Source: Lasioglossum baleicum
Taxonomy: Eukaryota; Arthropoda; Insecta; Hymenoptera; Halictidae
Direction of reading: 5' to 3'
DNA length: 64,000 nt
NCBI RefSeq assembly: GCF_051020765.1
Contig: NC_134933.1
Span: 868,001 to 932,000, forward strand
Below, piece by piece: positions 26,601 to 39,200 of the stretch; positions within the stretch are counted from its first letter, which is position 1; every line of letters starts with the position of its first letter. Position numbers and translations under genes: made by a program. The notes below the pieces were generated by a model. It was not told where the DNA came from. It made no database searches and saw only the letters and a list, made by a program, of their open reading frames with translations.

Positions 26601-28290
26601 GTTTCATTTTTAACGCGGCAGCTTATACCCCCGAGCGTTACCGACCACTGCCGGTGGTGGTCGGTAAGTTATCCTCCGCCGAGGACGACGCGCGTTACCG
26701 ATGCACACGTAAAAAATTTTTCGCGAATTTTTCGCGCGGTAAACCTTTGTCTCCGCGTCCTCCGTCCGACGAGCCTACTCTCGCCCGCACCCGTCGACCC
26801 GTTCTCGAGCTATACGGCGACAAAGAAATTGCAAAATTTCACTAATTTGACGTCATCGAAAAAGTTACGGCCAAGTGGGAATTAAAGGTATATCGCCTTC
26901 CCGAATTTTCCGGGAGCCCATCGGGCCTTCGGCCCCGCTCGGCTCGGCTCGACTCGGCTCGAGGTCGAGGTCGTCGGTAGCGACGATGGTGGCGGGGAGG
27001 CGCGCGATTGGTCTGTCATCGCCATCCTGCCCCTACCCTTTAAAATTAATGGAAAATGTAAACCTAAACGTAGAGTCGGATTCGTAACCTCGATGTTACA
27101 AGTCAATTCGCTCAACTATCAAGGGAGAGTAAACGCGGCGACTGTGGCGGCACTCGCCACCGATGCGAAGTCAGCGTCGCGAAGTTGGCGTTAAATTCGA
27201 ACGCTTGAATCAGTTATTTTCTTTCGGGCCCTTTTCAGCCCTGAACCGTGGAAGCGCCGAAATTCGGGTTTCATTTTTAACGCGGCAGCTTATACCCCCG
27301 TGCGTTACCGACCACTGCCGGTGGTGGTCGGTAAGTTATCCTCAGCCGAGGACGACGCGCGTTACCGATGCACACGTAAAAAATGTTTCGCGAATTTTTC
27401 GCGCGGTAAATCTTTGTCTCCGCGTCCTCCGTCCGACGAGCCTACTCTCGCCCGCACCCGTCCACCCGTTCTCGAGCTATACGGCGACAAAGAAAACGCA
27501 AAATTTCACTAATTTGACGTCACCGAAAAAAGTGACGGCCAACTGGGAATTAAAGGTATATCGCCTTCCCGAATTTTCCGGGAGCCCATCGGGCCTTCGG
27601 CCCCGCTCGGCTCGGCTCGACTCGGCTCGAGGTCGAGGTCGTCGGTAGCGACGATGGTGGCGGGGAGGCGCGCGATTGGGTCTGTCATCGCCATCCTCCC
27701 CCCTACCCTTTAAAATTAACGGAAAATGTAAACCTAAACGTAGAGTCGGATTCGTAACCTCGATGTTACAAGTCAATTCGCTCAACTATCAAGGGAGAGT
27801 AAACGCGGCGACTGTGGCGGCACTCGCCACCGATGCGAAGTCAGCGTCGCGAAGTTGGCGTTAAATTCGAACGCTTGAATCAGTTATTTTCTTTCGGGCC
27901 CTTTTCAGCCCTGAACCGTGGAAGCGCCGAAATTCGGGTTTCATTTTTAACGCGGCAGCTTATACCCCCGAGCGTTACCGACCACTGCCGGTGGTGGTCG
28001 GTAAGTTATGCTCCGCCGAGGACGACGCGCGTTACCGATGCACACGTAAAAAATTTTTCGCGAATTTTTCGCGCGGTAAACCTTTGTCTCCGCGTCCTCC
28101 GTCCGACGAGCCTACTCTCGCCCGCACCCGTCGACCCGTTCTCGAGCTATACGGCGACAAAGAAATTGCAAAATTTCACTAATTTGACGTCATCGAAAAA
28201 GTTACGGCCAACTGGGAATTAAAGGTATATCGCCTTCCCGAATTTTCCGGGAGCCCATCGGGCCTTCGGCCCCGCTTGGCTCGGCTCGAC
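17606..28290. repeat. Overlapping higher-order repeats with offsets of 4,016, 6,030 and 6,698 bp
   Basis: Shared private variants link 18462-20500 to 22478-24500 (offset 4,016 bp, 6 monomers). They link 17606-20150 to 24304-26850 (offset 6,698 bp, 10 monomers) and 20466-22250 to 26496-28280 (offset 6,030 bp, 9 monomers). Examples are the shared ACACGAAAAAAATTTTTCG in monomers 19130, 23146 and 25828, and CCTGCCCCTACC near 20998 and 27028. The nesting implies successive block duplications with changing unit size. Limits are approximate. Confidence 0.8.
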
Positions 28291-31200
28291 TCGGCTCGAG
28301 GTCGAGGTCGTCGGTAACGACGATGGTGGTTGGGAGGCGCGCGATTGGTCTGTCATCGCCATCCTCCCCCCTACCCTTTAAAATTAATGGAAAATGTAAA
28401 CCTAATCGTAGAGTCGGATTCGTAACCTCGAAGTTACAAGTCGATTCGCTCAACTATCAAGGGAGAGTAAACGCGGCGACTGTGGCGGCACTCGCCACCG
28501 ATGCGAAGTCAGCGTCGCAAAGTTGGCGTTAAATCCGAACGTTTGAATCAGTTATTTTCTTTCGGGCCCTTTTCTGCCCTGAACCGTGGCAGCGCCGAAA
28601 TTCGGGTTTCATTTTTAACGCGGCAGCTTATACCCCCGTGCGTTACCGACCACTGCCGGTGGTGGTCGGTAAGTTATCCTCCGCCGAGGACGACGCGCGT
28701 TACCGATGCACACGTAAAAAATGTTTCGCGAATTTTTCGCGCGGTAAATCTTTGTCTCCGCGTCCTCCGTCCGACGAGCCTACTCTCGCCCGCACCCGTC
28801 GACCCGTTCTCGAGCTATACGGCGACAAAGAAATCGCAAAATTTCACTAATTTGACGTCACCGAAAAAAGTGACGGCCAACTGGGAATTAAAGGTATATC
28901 GCCTTCCCGAATTTTCCGGGAGCCCATCGGGCCTTCGGCCCTGCTCGGCTCGGCTCGGCTCGGCTCAGCTCGAGGTCGAGGTCGTCGGTAGCGACGATAG
29001 TGGCGGGGAGGCGCGCGATTGGTCTGTCATCGCCATCCTCCCCCCTACCCTTTAAAATTAACGGAAAATGTAAACCTAAACGTAGAGTCGGATTCGAAAC
29101 CTCGAAGTTACAAGTCGATTCGCTCAACTATCAAGGGAGAGTAAACGCGGCGACTGTGGCGGCACTCGCCACCGATGCGAAGTCAGCGTCGCGAAGTTGG
29201 CATTAAATTCGAACGTTTGAATCAGTTATTTTCTTTCGGGCCCTATTCAGCCCTGAACCGTGGAAGCGCCGAAATTCGGGTTTCATTTTTAACGCGGCAG
29301 CTTATACCCCCGTGCGTTACCGACCACTGCCGGTGGTGGTCGGTAAGTTATCCTCCGCCGAGGACGACGCGCGTTACCGATGCACACGTAAAAAATGTTT
29401 CGCGAATTTTTCGCGCGATAAATCTTTGTCTCCGCGTCCTCCGTCCGACGAGCCTACTCTCGCCCGCACCCGTCGACCCGTTCTCGAGCTATACGGCGAC
29501 AAAGAAAACGCAAAATTTCACTAACTTGACGTCACCGAAAAAAGTGACGGCCAACTGGGAATTAAAGGTATATCGCCTTCCCGAATTTTCCGGGAGCCCA
29601 TCGGGCCTTCGGCCCCGCTCGGCTCGGCTCGACTCGGCTCGAGGTCGAGGTCGTCGGTAACGACGATGGTGGCGGGGAGGCGCGCGATTGGTCTGTCATC
29701 GCCATCCCCCCCCTTCCCCTTTAAAATTAATGGAAAATGTAAACCTAAACGGAGAATAGGATTCGTAACCTCGAAGTTACAAGTCGATTCGCTCAACTAT
29801 CAAGGGATAGTAAACGCGGCGACTGTGGCGGCATTCGCCACCGATGCGTAGTCAGCGTCGCGAAGTTGGCGTTAAATTCGAACGTTTGAATCAGTTCTTT
29901 TCTTTCGGACCCTTTTCAGCCCTGAACCGTGGAAGCGCCGAAATTCGGGTTTCATTTTTAACGCGGCAGCTTATACCCCCGAGCGTTACCGACCACTGCC
30001 GGTGGTGGTCGGTAAGTTATCCTCCGCCGAGGACGACGCGCGTTACCGATGCACACGTAAAAAATTTTTCGCGAATTTTTCGCGCGGTAAACCTTTGTCT
30101 CCGCGTCCTCCGTCCGACGAGCCTACTCTCGCCCGCACCCGTCGACCCGTTCTCGAGCTATACGGCGACAAAGAAATGGCAAAATTTCACTAATTTGACG
30201 TCATCGAAAAAGTTACGGCCAACTGGGAATTAAAGGTATATCGCCTTCCCGAATTTTCCGGGAGCCCATCGGGCCTTCGGCCCCGCTCGGCTCGGCTCGA
30301 CTCGGCTCGAGGTCGAGGTCGTCGGTAGCGACGATGGTGGCGGGGAGGCGCGCGATTGGTCTGTCATCGCCATCCTGCCCCTACCCTTTAAAATTAATGG
30401 AAAATGTAAACCTAAACGTAGAGTCGGATTCGTAACCTCGATGTTACAAGTCAATTCGCTCAACTATCAAGGGAGAGTAAACGCGGCGACTGTGGCGGCA
30501 CTCGCCACCGATGCGAAGTCAGCGTCGCGAAGTTGGCGTTAAATTCGAACGCTTGAATCAGTTATTTTCTTTCGGGCCCTTTTCAGCCCTGAACCGTGGA
30601 AGCGCCGAAATTCGGGTTTCATTTTTAACGCGGCAGCTTATACCCCCGAGCGTTACCGACCACTGCCGGTGGTGGTCGGTAAGTTATGCTCCGCCGAGGA
30701 CGACGCGCGTTACCGATGCACACGTAAAAAATTTTTCGCGAATTTTTCGCGCGGTAAACCTTTGTCTCCGCGTCCTCCGTCCGACGAGCCTACTCTCGCC
30801 CGCACCCGTCGACCCGTTCTCGAGCTATACGGCGACAAAGAAATTGCAAAATTTCACTAATTTGACGTCATCGAAAAAGTTACGGCCAACTGGGAATTAA
30901 AGGTATATCGCCTTCCCGAATTTTCCGGGAGCCCATCGGGCCTTCGGCCCCGCTTGGCTCGGCTCGACTCGGCTCGAGGTCGAGGTCGTCGGTAACGACG
31001 ATGGTGGCGGGGAGGCGCGCGATTGGTCTGTCATCGCCATCCTCCCCCCTACCCTTTAAAATTAATGGAAAATGTAAACCTAAACGTAGAGTCGGATTCG
31101 TAACCTCGAAGTTACAAGTCGATTCGCTCAACTATCAAGGGAGAGTAAACGCGGCGACTGTGGCGGCACTCGCCACCGATGCGAAGTCAGCGTCGCAAAG

Positions 31201-31850
31201 TTGGCGTTAAATCCGAACGTTTGAATCAGTTATTTTCTTTCGGGCCCTTTTCTGCCCTGAACCGTGTTAGCGCCGAAATTCGGGTTTCATTTTTAACGCG
31301 GCAGCTTATACCCCCGTGCGTTACCGACCACTGCCGGTGGTGGTCGGTAAGTTATCCTCCGCCGAGGACGACGCGCGTTACCGATGCACACGTAAAAAAT
31401 GTTTCGCGAATTTTTCGCGCGGTAAATCTTTGTCTCCGCGTCCTCCCTCCGACGAGCCTACTCTCGCCGCACCCGTCGACCCGTTCTCGAGCTATACGGC
31501 GACAAAGAAATCGCAAAATTTCACTAATTTGACGTCACCGAAAAAAGTGACGGCCAACTGGGAATTAAAGGTATATCGCCTTACCGAATTTTCCGGGAGC
31601 CCATCGGGCCTTCGGCCCTGCTCGGCTCGGCTCGGCTCGGCTCAGCTCGAGGTCGAGGTCGTCGGTAGCGACGATAGTGGCGGGGAGGCGCGCGATTGGT
31701 CTGTCATCGCCATCCTCCCCCCTACCCTTTAAAATTAACGGAAAATGTAAACCTAAACGTAGAGTCGGATTCGTAACCTCGAAGTTACAAGTCGATTCGC
31801 TCAACTATCAAGGGAGAGTAAACGCGGCGACTGTGGCGGCACTCGCCACC
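27833..31850. repeat. Higher-order repeat pair with 2,678-bp offset
   Basis: Monomers 27833 and 28501 resemble 30511 and 31179. They share GTTATGCTCCGCC, TCGCAAAGTTGGCG, AAATCCGAACG and TTTTCTGCCCTG. Identity is visibly lower than in the 4,697-bp block: I see extra substitutions and a one-base deletion in CGCCCGC near 31467. This pair therefore looks older or less homogenised. Limits approximate. Confidence 0.75.
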
Positions 31851-32060
31851 GATGCGAAGTCAGCGTCGCGAAGTTGGCGTTAAATTCGAACGTTTGAATC
31901 AGTTATTTTCTTTCGGGCCCTTTTCAGCCCTGAACCGTGGAAGCGCCGAAATTCGGGTTTCATTTATAACGCGGCAGCTTATACCTCCGAGCGTTACCGA
32001 CCACTGCCGGTGGTGGTCGGTAAGTTATCCTCCGCCGAGGACGACGCGCGTTACCGATGC

Positions 32061-32467
32061 CACCGACGAGATACTGTTAAAGACTGCCAGCCTTATGGGA
32101 GTTGGCGGGACTCGAATTTTTCGGTATTTCTTACGCCCTCTAGGATATATTTTAGCTCCATCCAGAGAAACAGAAGGCCAACGACGGCATTTTGTCGGTA
32201 AAGAAGACCACTGAGGAGATTCTCGTCGCGATGCATCGGTGTGAATGCGAATTATTACGAAACCATATCGATTATTATTAAATGTTACATTCTCCGCCAT
32301 ATTTCAGACGATGTTTTGGCACTATTTTAGCACTATTTAGAATTTTTAGCGATGTGGTATATCAGATCACTGTAACTTTCACGTTATCCCCGCGCCCACT
32401 CGCGCCCACTTACTGGTCCCGCGGAATAACACAGGGGCTGGCAGTCTTTAATAGTATCTCGTCGGTG
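32061..32467. mobile_element. 407-bp non-autonomous DNA transposon inside the satellite, 32-bp TIRs, 7-bp target duplication
   Basis: The left end starts CACCGACGAGATACTG. The right end is its inverted complement over 32 bp with one mismatch (G/A). The satellite word CCGATGC is duplicated on both sides (32054-32060 and 32468-32474). Removing the insert plus one duplicate restores a 670-bp monomer exactly, since the 1084-bp step minus 414 gives 670. There is no transposase; the interior is unrelated to the satellite. A 7-bp duplication is unusual: hAT elements usually make 8 bp, and Dada elements 6-7 bp. I leave the superfamily open. It occurs once in the window. Confidence 0.93.
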
Positions 32468-33289
32468 CCGATGCACACGTAAAAAATTTTTCGCGAATTT
32501 TTCGCACGGTAAACCATTGTCTCCGCGTCCTCCGTCCGACGAGCCTACTCTCGCCCGCACCCGTCGACCCGTTCTCGAGCTATACGGCGACAAAGAAATC
32601 GCAAAATTTCACTAATTTGACGTCATCGAAAAAGTTACGGCCAACTGGGAATTAAAGGTATATCGCCTTCCCGAATTTTCCGGGAGCCCATCGGGCCTTC
32701 GGCCCCGCTCGGCTCGGCTCGACTCGGCTCGAGGTCGAGGTCGTCGGTAACGACGATGGTGGCGGGGAGGCGCGCGATTGGTCTGTCATCGCCATCCTCC
32801 CCCCCCTACCCTTTCAAATTAATGGAAAATGTAAACCTAAACGTAGAGTCGGATTCGTAACCTCGAAGTTACAAGTCGATTCGCTCAACTATCAAGGGAG
32901 AGTAAACGCGGCGACTGTGGCGGCACTCGCCACCGATGCGAAGTCAGCGTCGCGAAGTTGGCGTTAAATTCGAACGTTTGAATCAGTTATTTTCTTTCGG
33001 GCCCTTTTCAGCCCTGAACCGTGGAAGCGCCGAAATTCGGGTTTCATTTATAACGCGGCAGCTTATACCCCCGAGCGTTACCGACCACTGCCGGTGGTGA
33101 TCGGTAAGTTATCCTCCGCCGAGGACGACGCGCGTTACCGATGCACACGTAAAAAATTTTTCGCGAATTTTTCGCGCGGTAAACCTTTGTCTCCGCGTCC
33201 TCCGTCCGACGAGCCTACTCTCGCCCGCACCCGTCGACCCGTTCTCGAGCTATACGGCGACAAAGAAATCGCAAAATTTCACTAATTTG

Positions 33290-36200
33290 ACGTCATCGAA
33301 AAAGTTACGGCCAACTGGGAATTAAAGGTATATCGCCTTCCCGAATTTTCCGGGAGCCCATCGGGTCTTCGGCCCCGCTCGGCTCGGCTCGACTCGCCTC
33401 GAGGTCGAGGTCGTCGGTAGCGACGATGGTGGCGGGGAGGCGCGCGATTGGTCTGTCATCGCCATCCTCCCCCCTACCCTTTAAAATTAATGGAAAATGT
33501 AAACCTAAACGTAGAGTCGGATTCGTAACCTCGAAGTTACAAGTCGATTCGCTCAACTATCAAGGGAGATTAAACGCGGCGACTGTGGCGGCACTCGCCA
33601 CCGATGCGAAGTCAGCGTCGCGAAGTTGGCGTTAAATTCGAACGTTTGAATCAGTTATTTTCTTTCGGGCCCTTTTCAGCCCTGAACCGTGGAAGCGCCG
33701 AAATTCGGGTTTCATTTATAACGCGGCAGCTTATACCCCCGAGCGTTACCGACCACTGCCGGTGGTGGTCGGTAAGTTATCCTCCGCCGAGGACGACGCG
33801 CGTTACCGATGCACACGTAAAAAATTTTTCGCGAACTTTTCGCGCGGTAAACCTTTGTCTCCGCGTCCTCCGTCCGACGAGCCTACTCTCGCCCGCACCC
33901 GTCGACCCGTTGTCGAGCTATACGGCGACAAAGAAATTGCAAAATTTCACTAATTTGACGTCATCGAAAAAGTTACTGCAAACTGGGAATTAAAGGTATA
34001 TCGCCTTCCTGAATTTTCTGGGAGCCCATCGGGCCTTCGGCCCCGCTCGGCTCGGCTCGACTCGCCTCGAGGTCGAGGTCGTCGGTAGCGACGATGGTGG
34101 CGGGGAGGCGCGCGATTGGTCTGTCATCGCCATCCTCCCCCCTACGCTTTAAAATTAATGGAAAATGTAAACCTAAACGTAGAGTCGGATTCGTAACCTC
34201 GAAGTTACAAGTCGATTCGCTCAACTATCAAGGGAGAGTAAACGCGGCGACTGTGGCGGCACTCGCCACCGATGCGAAGTCAGCGTCGCGAAGTTGGCGT
34301 TAAATTCGAACGTTTGAATCAGTTATTTTCTTTCGGGCCCTTTTCAGCCCTGAACCGTGGAAGCGCCGAAATTCGGGTTTCATTTTTAACGCGGCAGCTT
34401 ATACCCCCGAGCGTTACCGACCACTGCCGGTGGTGGTCGGTAAGTTATCCTCCGCCGAGGACGACGCGCGTTACCGATGCACACGTAAAAAATTTTTCGC
34501 GAACTTTTCGCGCGGTAAACCTTTGTCTCCGCGTCCTCCGTCCGACGAGCCTACTCTCGCCCGCACCCGTCGACCCGTTCTCGAGCTATACGGCGACAAA
34601 GAAATTGCAAAATTTCACTGATTTGACGTCATCGAAAAAGTTACGGCCAACTGGGAATTAAAGGTATATCGCCTTCCCGAATTTTCCGGGAGCCCATCGG
34701 GCCTTCGGCCCCGCTTGGCTCGGCTCGACTCGGCTCGAGGTCGAGGTCGTCGGTAGCGACGATGGTGGCGGGGAGGCGCGCGATTGGTCTGTCATCGCCA
34801 TCCTCCCCCCTACCCTTTAAAATTAATGGAAAATGTAAACCTAAACGTAGAGTCGGATTCGTAACCTCGAAGTTACAAGTCGATTCGCTCAACTATCAAG
34901 GGAGAGTAAACGCGGCGACTGTGGCGGCACTCGCCACCGATGCGAAGTCAGCGTCGCGAAGTTGGCATTAAATTCGAACGTTTGAATCTGTTATTTTCTT
35001 TCGGGCCCTTTTCAGCCCTGAACCGTGGAAGCGCCGAAATTCGGGTTTCATTTTTAACGCGGCAGCTTATACCCCCGAGCGTTACCGACCACTGCCGGTG
35101 GTGGTCGGTAAGTTATCCTCCGCCGAGGACGACGCGCGTTACCGATGCACACGTAAAAAATTTTTCGCGAATTTTTCGCACGGTAAACCTTTGTCTCCGC
35201 GTCCTCCGTCCGACGAGCCTACTCTCGCCCGCACCCGTCGACCCGTTCTCGAGCTATACGGCGACAAAGAAATCGCAAAATTTCACTAATTTGACGTCAT
35301 CGAAAAAGTTACGGCCAACTGGGAATTAAAGGTATATCGCCTTCCCGAATTTTCCGGGAGCCCATCGGGCCTTCGGCCCCGCTCGGCTCGGCTCGACTCG
35401 ACTCGGCTCGAGGTCGAGGTCGTCGGTAACGACGATGGTGGCGGGGAGGCGCGCGATTGGTCTGTCATCGCCATCCTCCCCCCCTACCCTTTAAAATTAA
35501 TGGAAAATGTAAACCTAAACGTAGAGTCGGATTCTTAACCTCGAAGTTACAAGTCGATTCGCTCAACTATCAAGGGAGAGTAAACGCGGCGACTGTGGCG
35601 GCACTCGCCACCGATGCGAAGTCAGCGTCGCGAAGTTGGCGTTAAATTCGAACGTTTGAATCAGTTATTTTCTTTCGGGCCCTTTTCAGCCCTGAACCGT
35701 GGAAGCGCCGAAATTCGGGTTTCATTTTTAACGCGGCAGTTTATACCCCCGAGCGTTACCGACCACTGCCGGTGGTGGTCGGTGAGTTATGCTCCGCCGA
35801 GGACGACGCGCGTTACCGATGCACACGTAAAAAATTTTTCGCGAATTTTTCGCGCGGTAAACCTTTGTCTCCGCGTCCTCCGTCCGACGAGCTTACTCTC
35901 GCCCGCACCCGTCGACCCGTTCTCGAGCTATACGGCGACAAAGAAATTGCAAAATTTCACTAATTTGACGTCATCGAAAAAGTTACGGCCAACTGGGAAT
36001 TAAAGGTATATCGCCTTCCCGAATTTTCCGGGAGCCCATCGGGCCTTCGGCACCGCTCGGCTCGGCTCGACTCGGCTCGAGGTCGAGGTCGTCGGTAGCG
36101 ACGATGGTGGCGGGGAGGCGCCCGATTGGTCTGTCATCGCCATCCTCCCCCCTACCCTTTAAAATTAATGGAAAATGTAAACCTAAACGTAGAGTCGGAT

Positions 36201-39200
36201 TCGTAACCTCGAAGTTACAAGTCGATTCGCTCAACTATCAAGGGAGAGTAAACGCGGCGACTGTGGCGGCACTCGCCACCGATGCGAAGTCAGCGTCGCG
36301 AAGTTGGCGTTAAATTCGAACGTTTGAATCAGTTATTTCCTTTCGGACCCTTTTCAGCCCTGAACCGTGGAAGCGCCGAAATTCGGGTTTCATTTTTAAC
36401 GCGGCAGCTTATACCCCCGAGCGTTACCGACCACTGCCGGTGGTGGTCGGTAAGTTATCCTCCTCCGAGGACGACGCGCGTTACCGATGCACACGTAAAA
36501 AATTTTTCGCAAATTTTCGCGAATTTTTCGCGCGCTGAACCTTCGTCTCCGCGTCCTCCGTCCGACGAGCCTACTCTCGCCCGCACCCGTCGACCCGTTC
36601 TCGAGCTATACGGCGACAAAGAAACTTTGATTTTTCACTAATTTGACGTCATCGAAAAAGTTACGGCCAACTGGGAATTAAAGGTATATCGCCTTCCCGA
36701 ATTTTCCGGGAGCCCATCGGGCCTTCGGCCCCGCTCGGCTCGGCTCGGCTCAGCTCGAGGTCGAGGTCGTCGGTAGCGACGATGGTGGCGGGGAGGCGCG
36801 CGATTGGTCTGTCATCGCCATCCTCCCCCCCTACCCTTTAAGATTAATGGAAAATGTAAACCAAAACGTAGAGTCGGATTCGTAACCTCGAAGTTACAAG
36901 TCGATTCGCTCAACTGTCAAGGGAGAGTAAACGCGGCGACTGTGGCGGCACTCGCCACCGATGCGAAGTCAGCGTCGCGAAGTTGGCGTTAAATTCGAAC
37001 GTTTGAATCAGTTATTTTCTTTCGGGCCCTTTTCAGCCCTGAACCGTGGAAGCGCCGAAATTCGGGTTTCATTTTTAACGCGGCAGCTTATACCCCCGAG
37101 CGTTACCGACCACTGCCGGTGGTGGTCGGTGAGTTATCGTCCGCCGAGGACGACGCGCGTTACCGATTCACACGTAAAAAATTTTTCGCGAATTTTTCGC
37201 GCGTTAAACCTTTGTCTCCGCGTCCTCCGTCCGACGAGCCTACTCTCGCCCGCACCCGTCGACCCGTTCTCGAGCTATACGGCGACAAAGAAATCGCAAA
37301 ATTTCAATAATTTGACGTCATCGAAAAAGTTACGGCCAACTGGGAATTAAAGGTATATCGCCTTCCCGAATTTTCCGGGAGCCCATCGGGTCTTCGGCCC
37401 CGCTCGGCTCGGCTCGACTCGCCTCGAGGTCGAGGTCGTCGGTAGCGACGATGGTGGCGGGGAGGCGCGCGATTGGTCTGTCATCGCCATCCTCCCCCCT
37501 ACCCTTTAAAATTAATGGAAAATGTAAACCTAAACGTAGAGTCGGATTCGTAACCTCGAAGTTACAAGTCGATTCGCTCAACTATCAAGGGAGATTAAAC
37601 GCGGCGACTGTGGCGGCACTCGCCACCGATGCGAAGTCAGCGTCGCGAAGTTGGCGTTAAATTCGAACGTTTGAATCAGTTATTTTCTTTCGGGCCCTTT
37701 TCAGCCCTGAACCGTGGAAGCGCCGAAATTCGGGTTTCATTTATAACGCGGCAGCTTATACCCCCGAGCGTTACCGACCACTGCCGGTGGTGGTCGGTAA
37801 GTTATCCTCCGCCGAGGACGACGCGCGTTACCGATGCACACGTAAAAAATTTTTCGCGAACTTTTCGCGCGGTAAACCTTTGTCTCCGCGTCCTCCGTCC
37901 GACGAGCCTACTCTCGCCCGCACCCGTCGACCCGTTGTCGAGCTATACGGCGACAAAGAAATTGCAAAATTTCACTAATTTGACGTCATCGAAAAAGTTA
38001 CTGCAAACTGGGAATTAAAGGTATATCGCCTTCCTGAATTTTCCGGGAGCCCATCGGGCCTTCGGCCCCGCTCGGCTCGGCTCGACTCGGCTCGAGGTCG
38101 AGGTCGTCGGTAGCGACGATGGTGGCGGGGAGGCGCACGATTGGTCTGTCATCGCCATCCTCCCCCCTACGCTTTAAAATTAATGGAAAATGTAAACCTA
38201 AACGTAGAGTCGGATTCGTAACCTCGAAGTTACAAGTCGATTCGCTCAACTATCAAGGGAGAGTAAACGCGGCGACTGTGGCGGCACTCGCCACCGATGC
38301 GAAGTCAGCGTCGCGAAGTTGGCGTTAAATTCGAACGTTTGAATCAGTTATTTTCTTTCGGGCCCTTTTCAGCCCTGAACCGTGGAAGCGCCGAAATTCG
38401 GGTTTCATTTTTAACGCGGCAGCTTATACCCCCGAGCGTTACCGACCACTGCCGGTGGTGGTCGGTAAGTTATCCTCCGCCGAGGACGACGCGCGTTACC
38501 GATGCACACGTAAAAAATTTTTCGCGAACTTTTCGCGCGGTAAACCTTTGTCTCCGCGTCCTCCGTCCGACGAGCCTACTCTCGCCCGCACCCGTCGACC
38601 CGTTCTCGAGCTATACGGCGACAAAGAAATTGCAAAATTTCACTGATTTGACGTCATCGAAAAAGTTACGGCCAACTGGGAATTAAAGGTATATCGCCTT
38701 CCCGAATTTTCCGGGAGCCCATCGGGCCTTCGGCCCCGCTTGGCTCGGCTCGACTCGGCTCGAGGTCGAGGTCGTCGGTAGCGACGATGGTGGCGGGGAG
38801 GCGCGCGATTGGTCTGTCATCGCCATCCTCCCCCCCCTACCCTTTAAAATTAATGGAAAATGTAAACCTAAACGTAGAGTCGGATTCGTAACCTCGAAGT
38901 TACAAGTCGATTCGCTCAACTATCAAGGGAGAGTAAACGCGGCGACTGTGGCGGCACTCGCCACCGATGCGAAGTCAGCGTCGCGAAGTTGGCGTTAAAT
39001 TCGAACGTTTGAATCTGTTATTTTCTTTCGGGCCCTTTTCAGCCCTGAACCGTGGAAGCGCCGAAATTCGGGTTTCATTTGTAACGCGGCAGCTTATACC
39101 CCCCAGCGTTACCGACCACTGCCGGTGGTGGTCGGTAAGTTATCCTCCGCCGAGGACGACGCGCGTTACCGATGCACACGTAAAAAATTTTTCGCGAATT

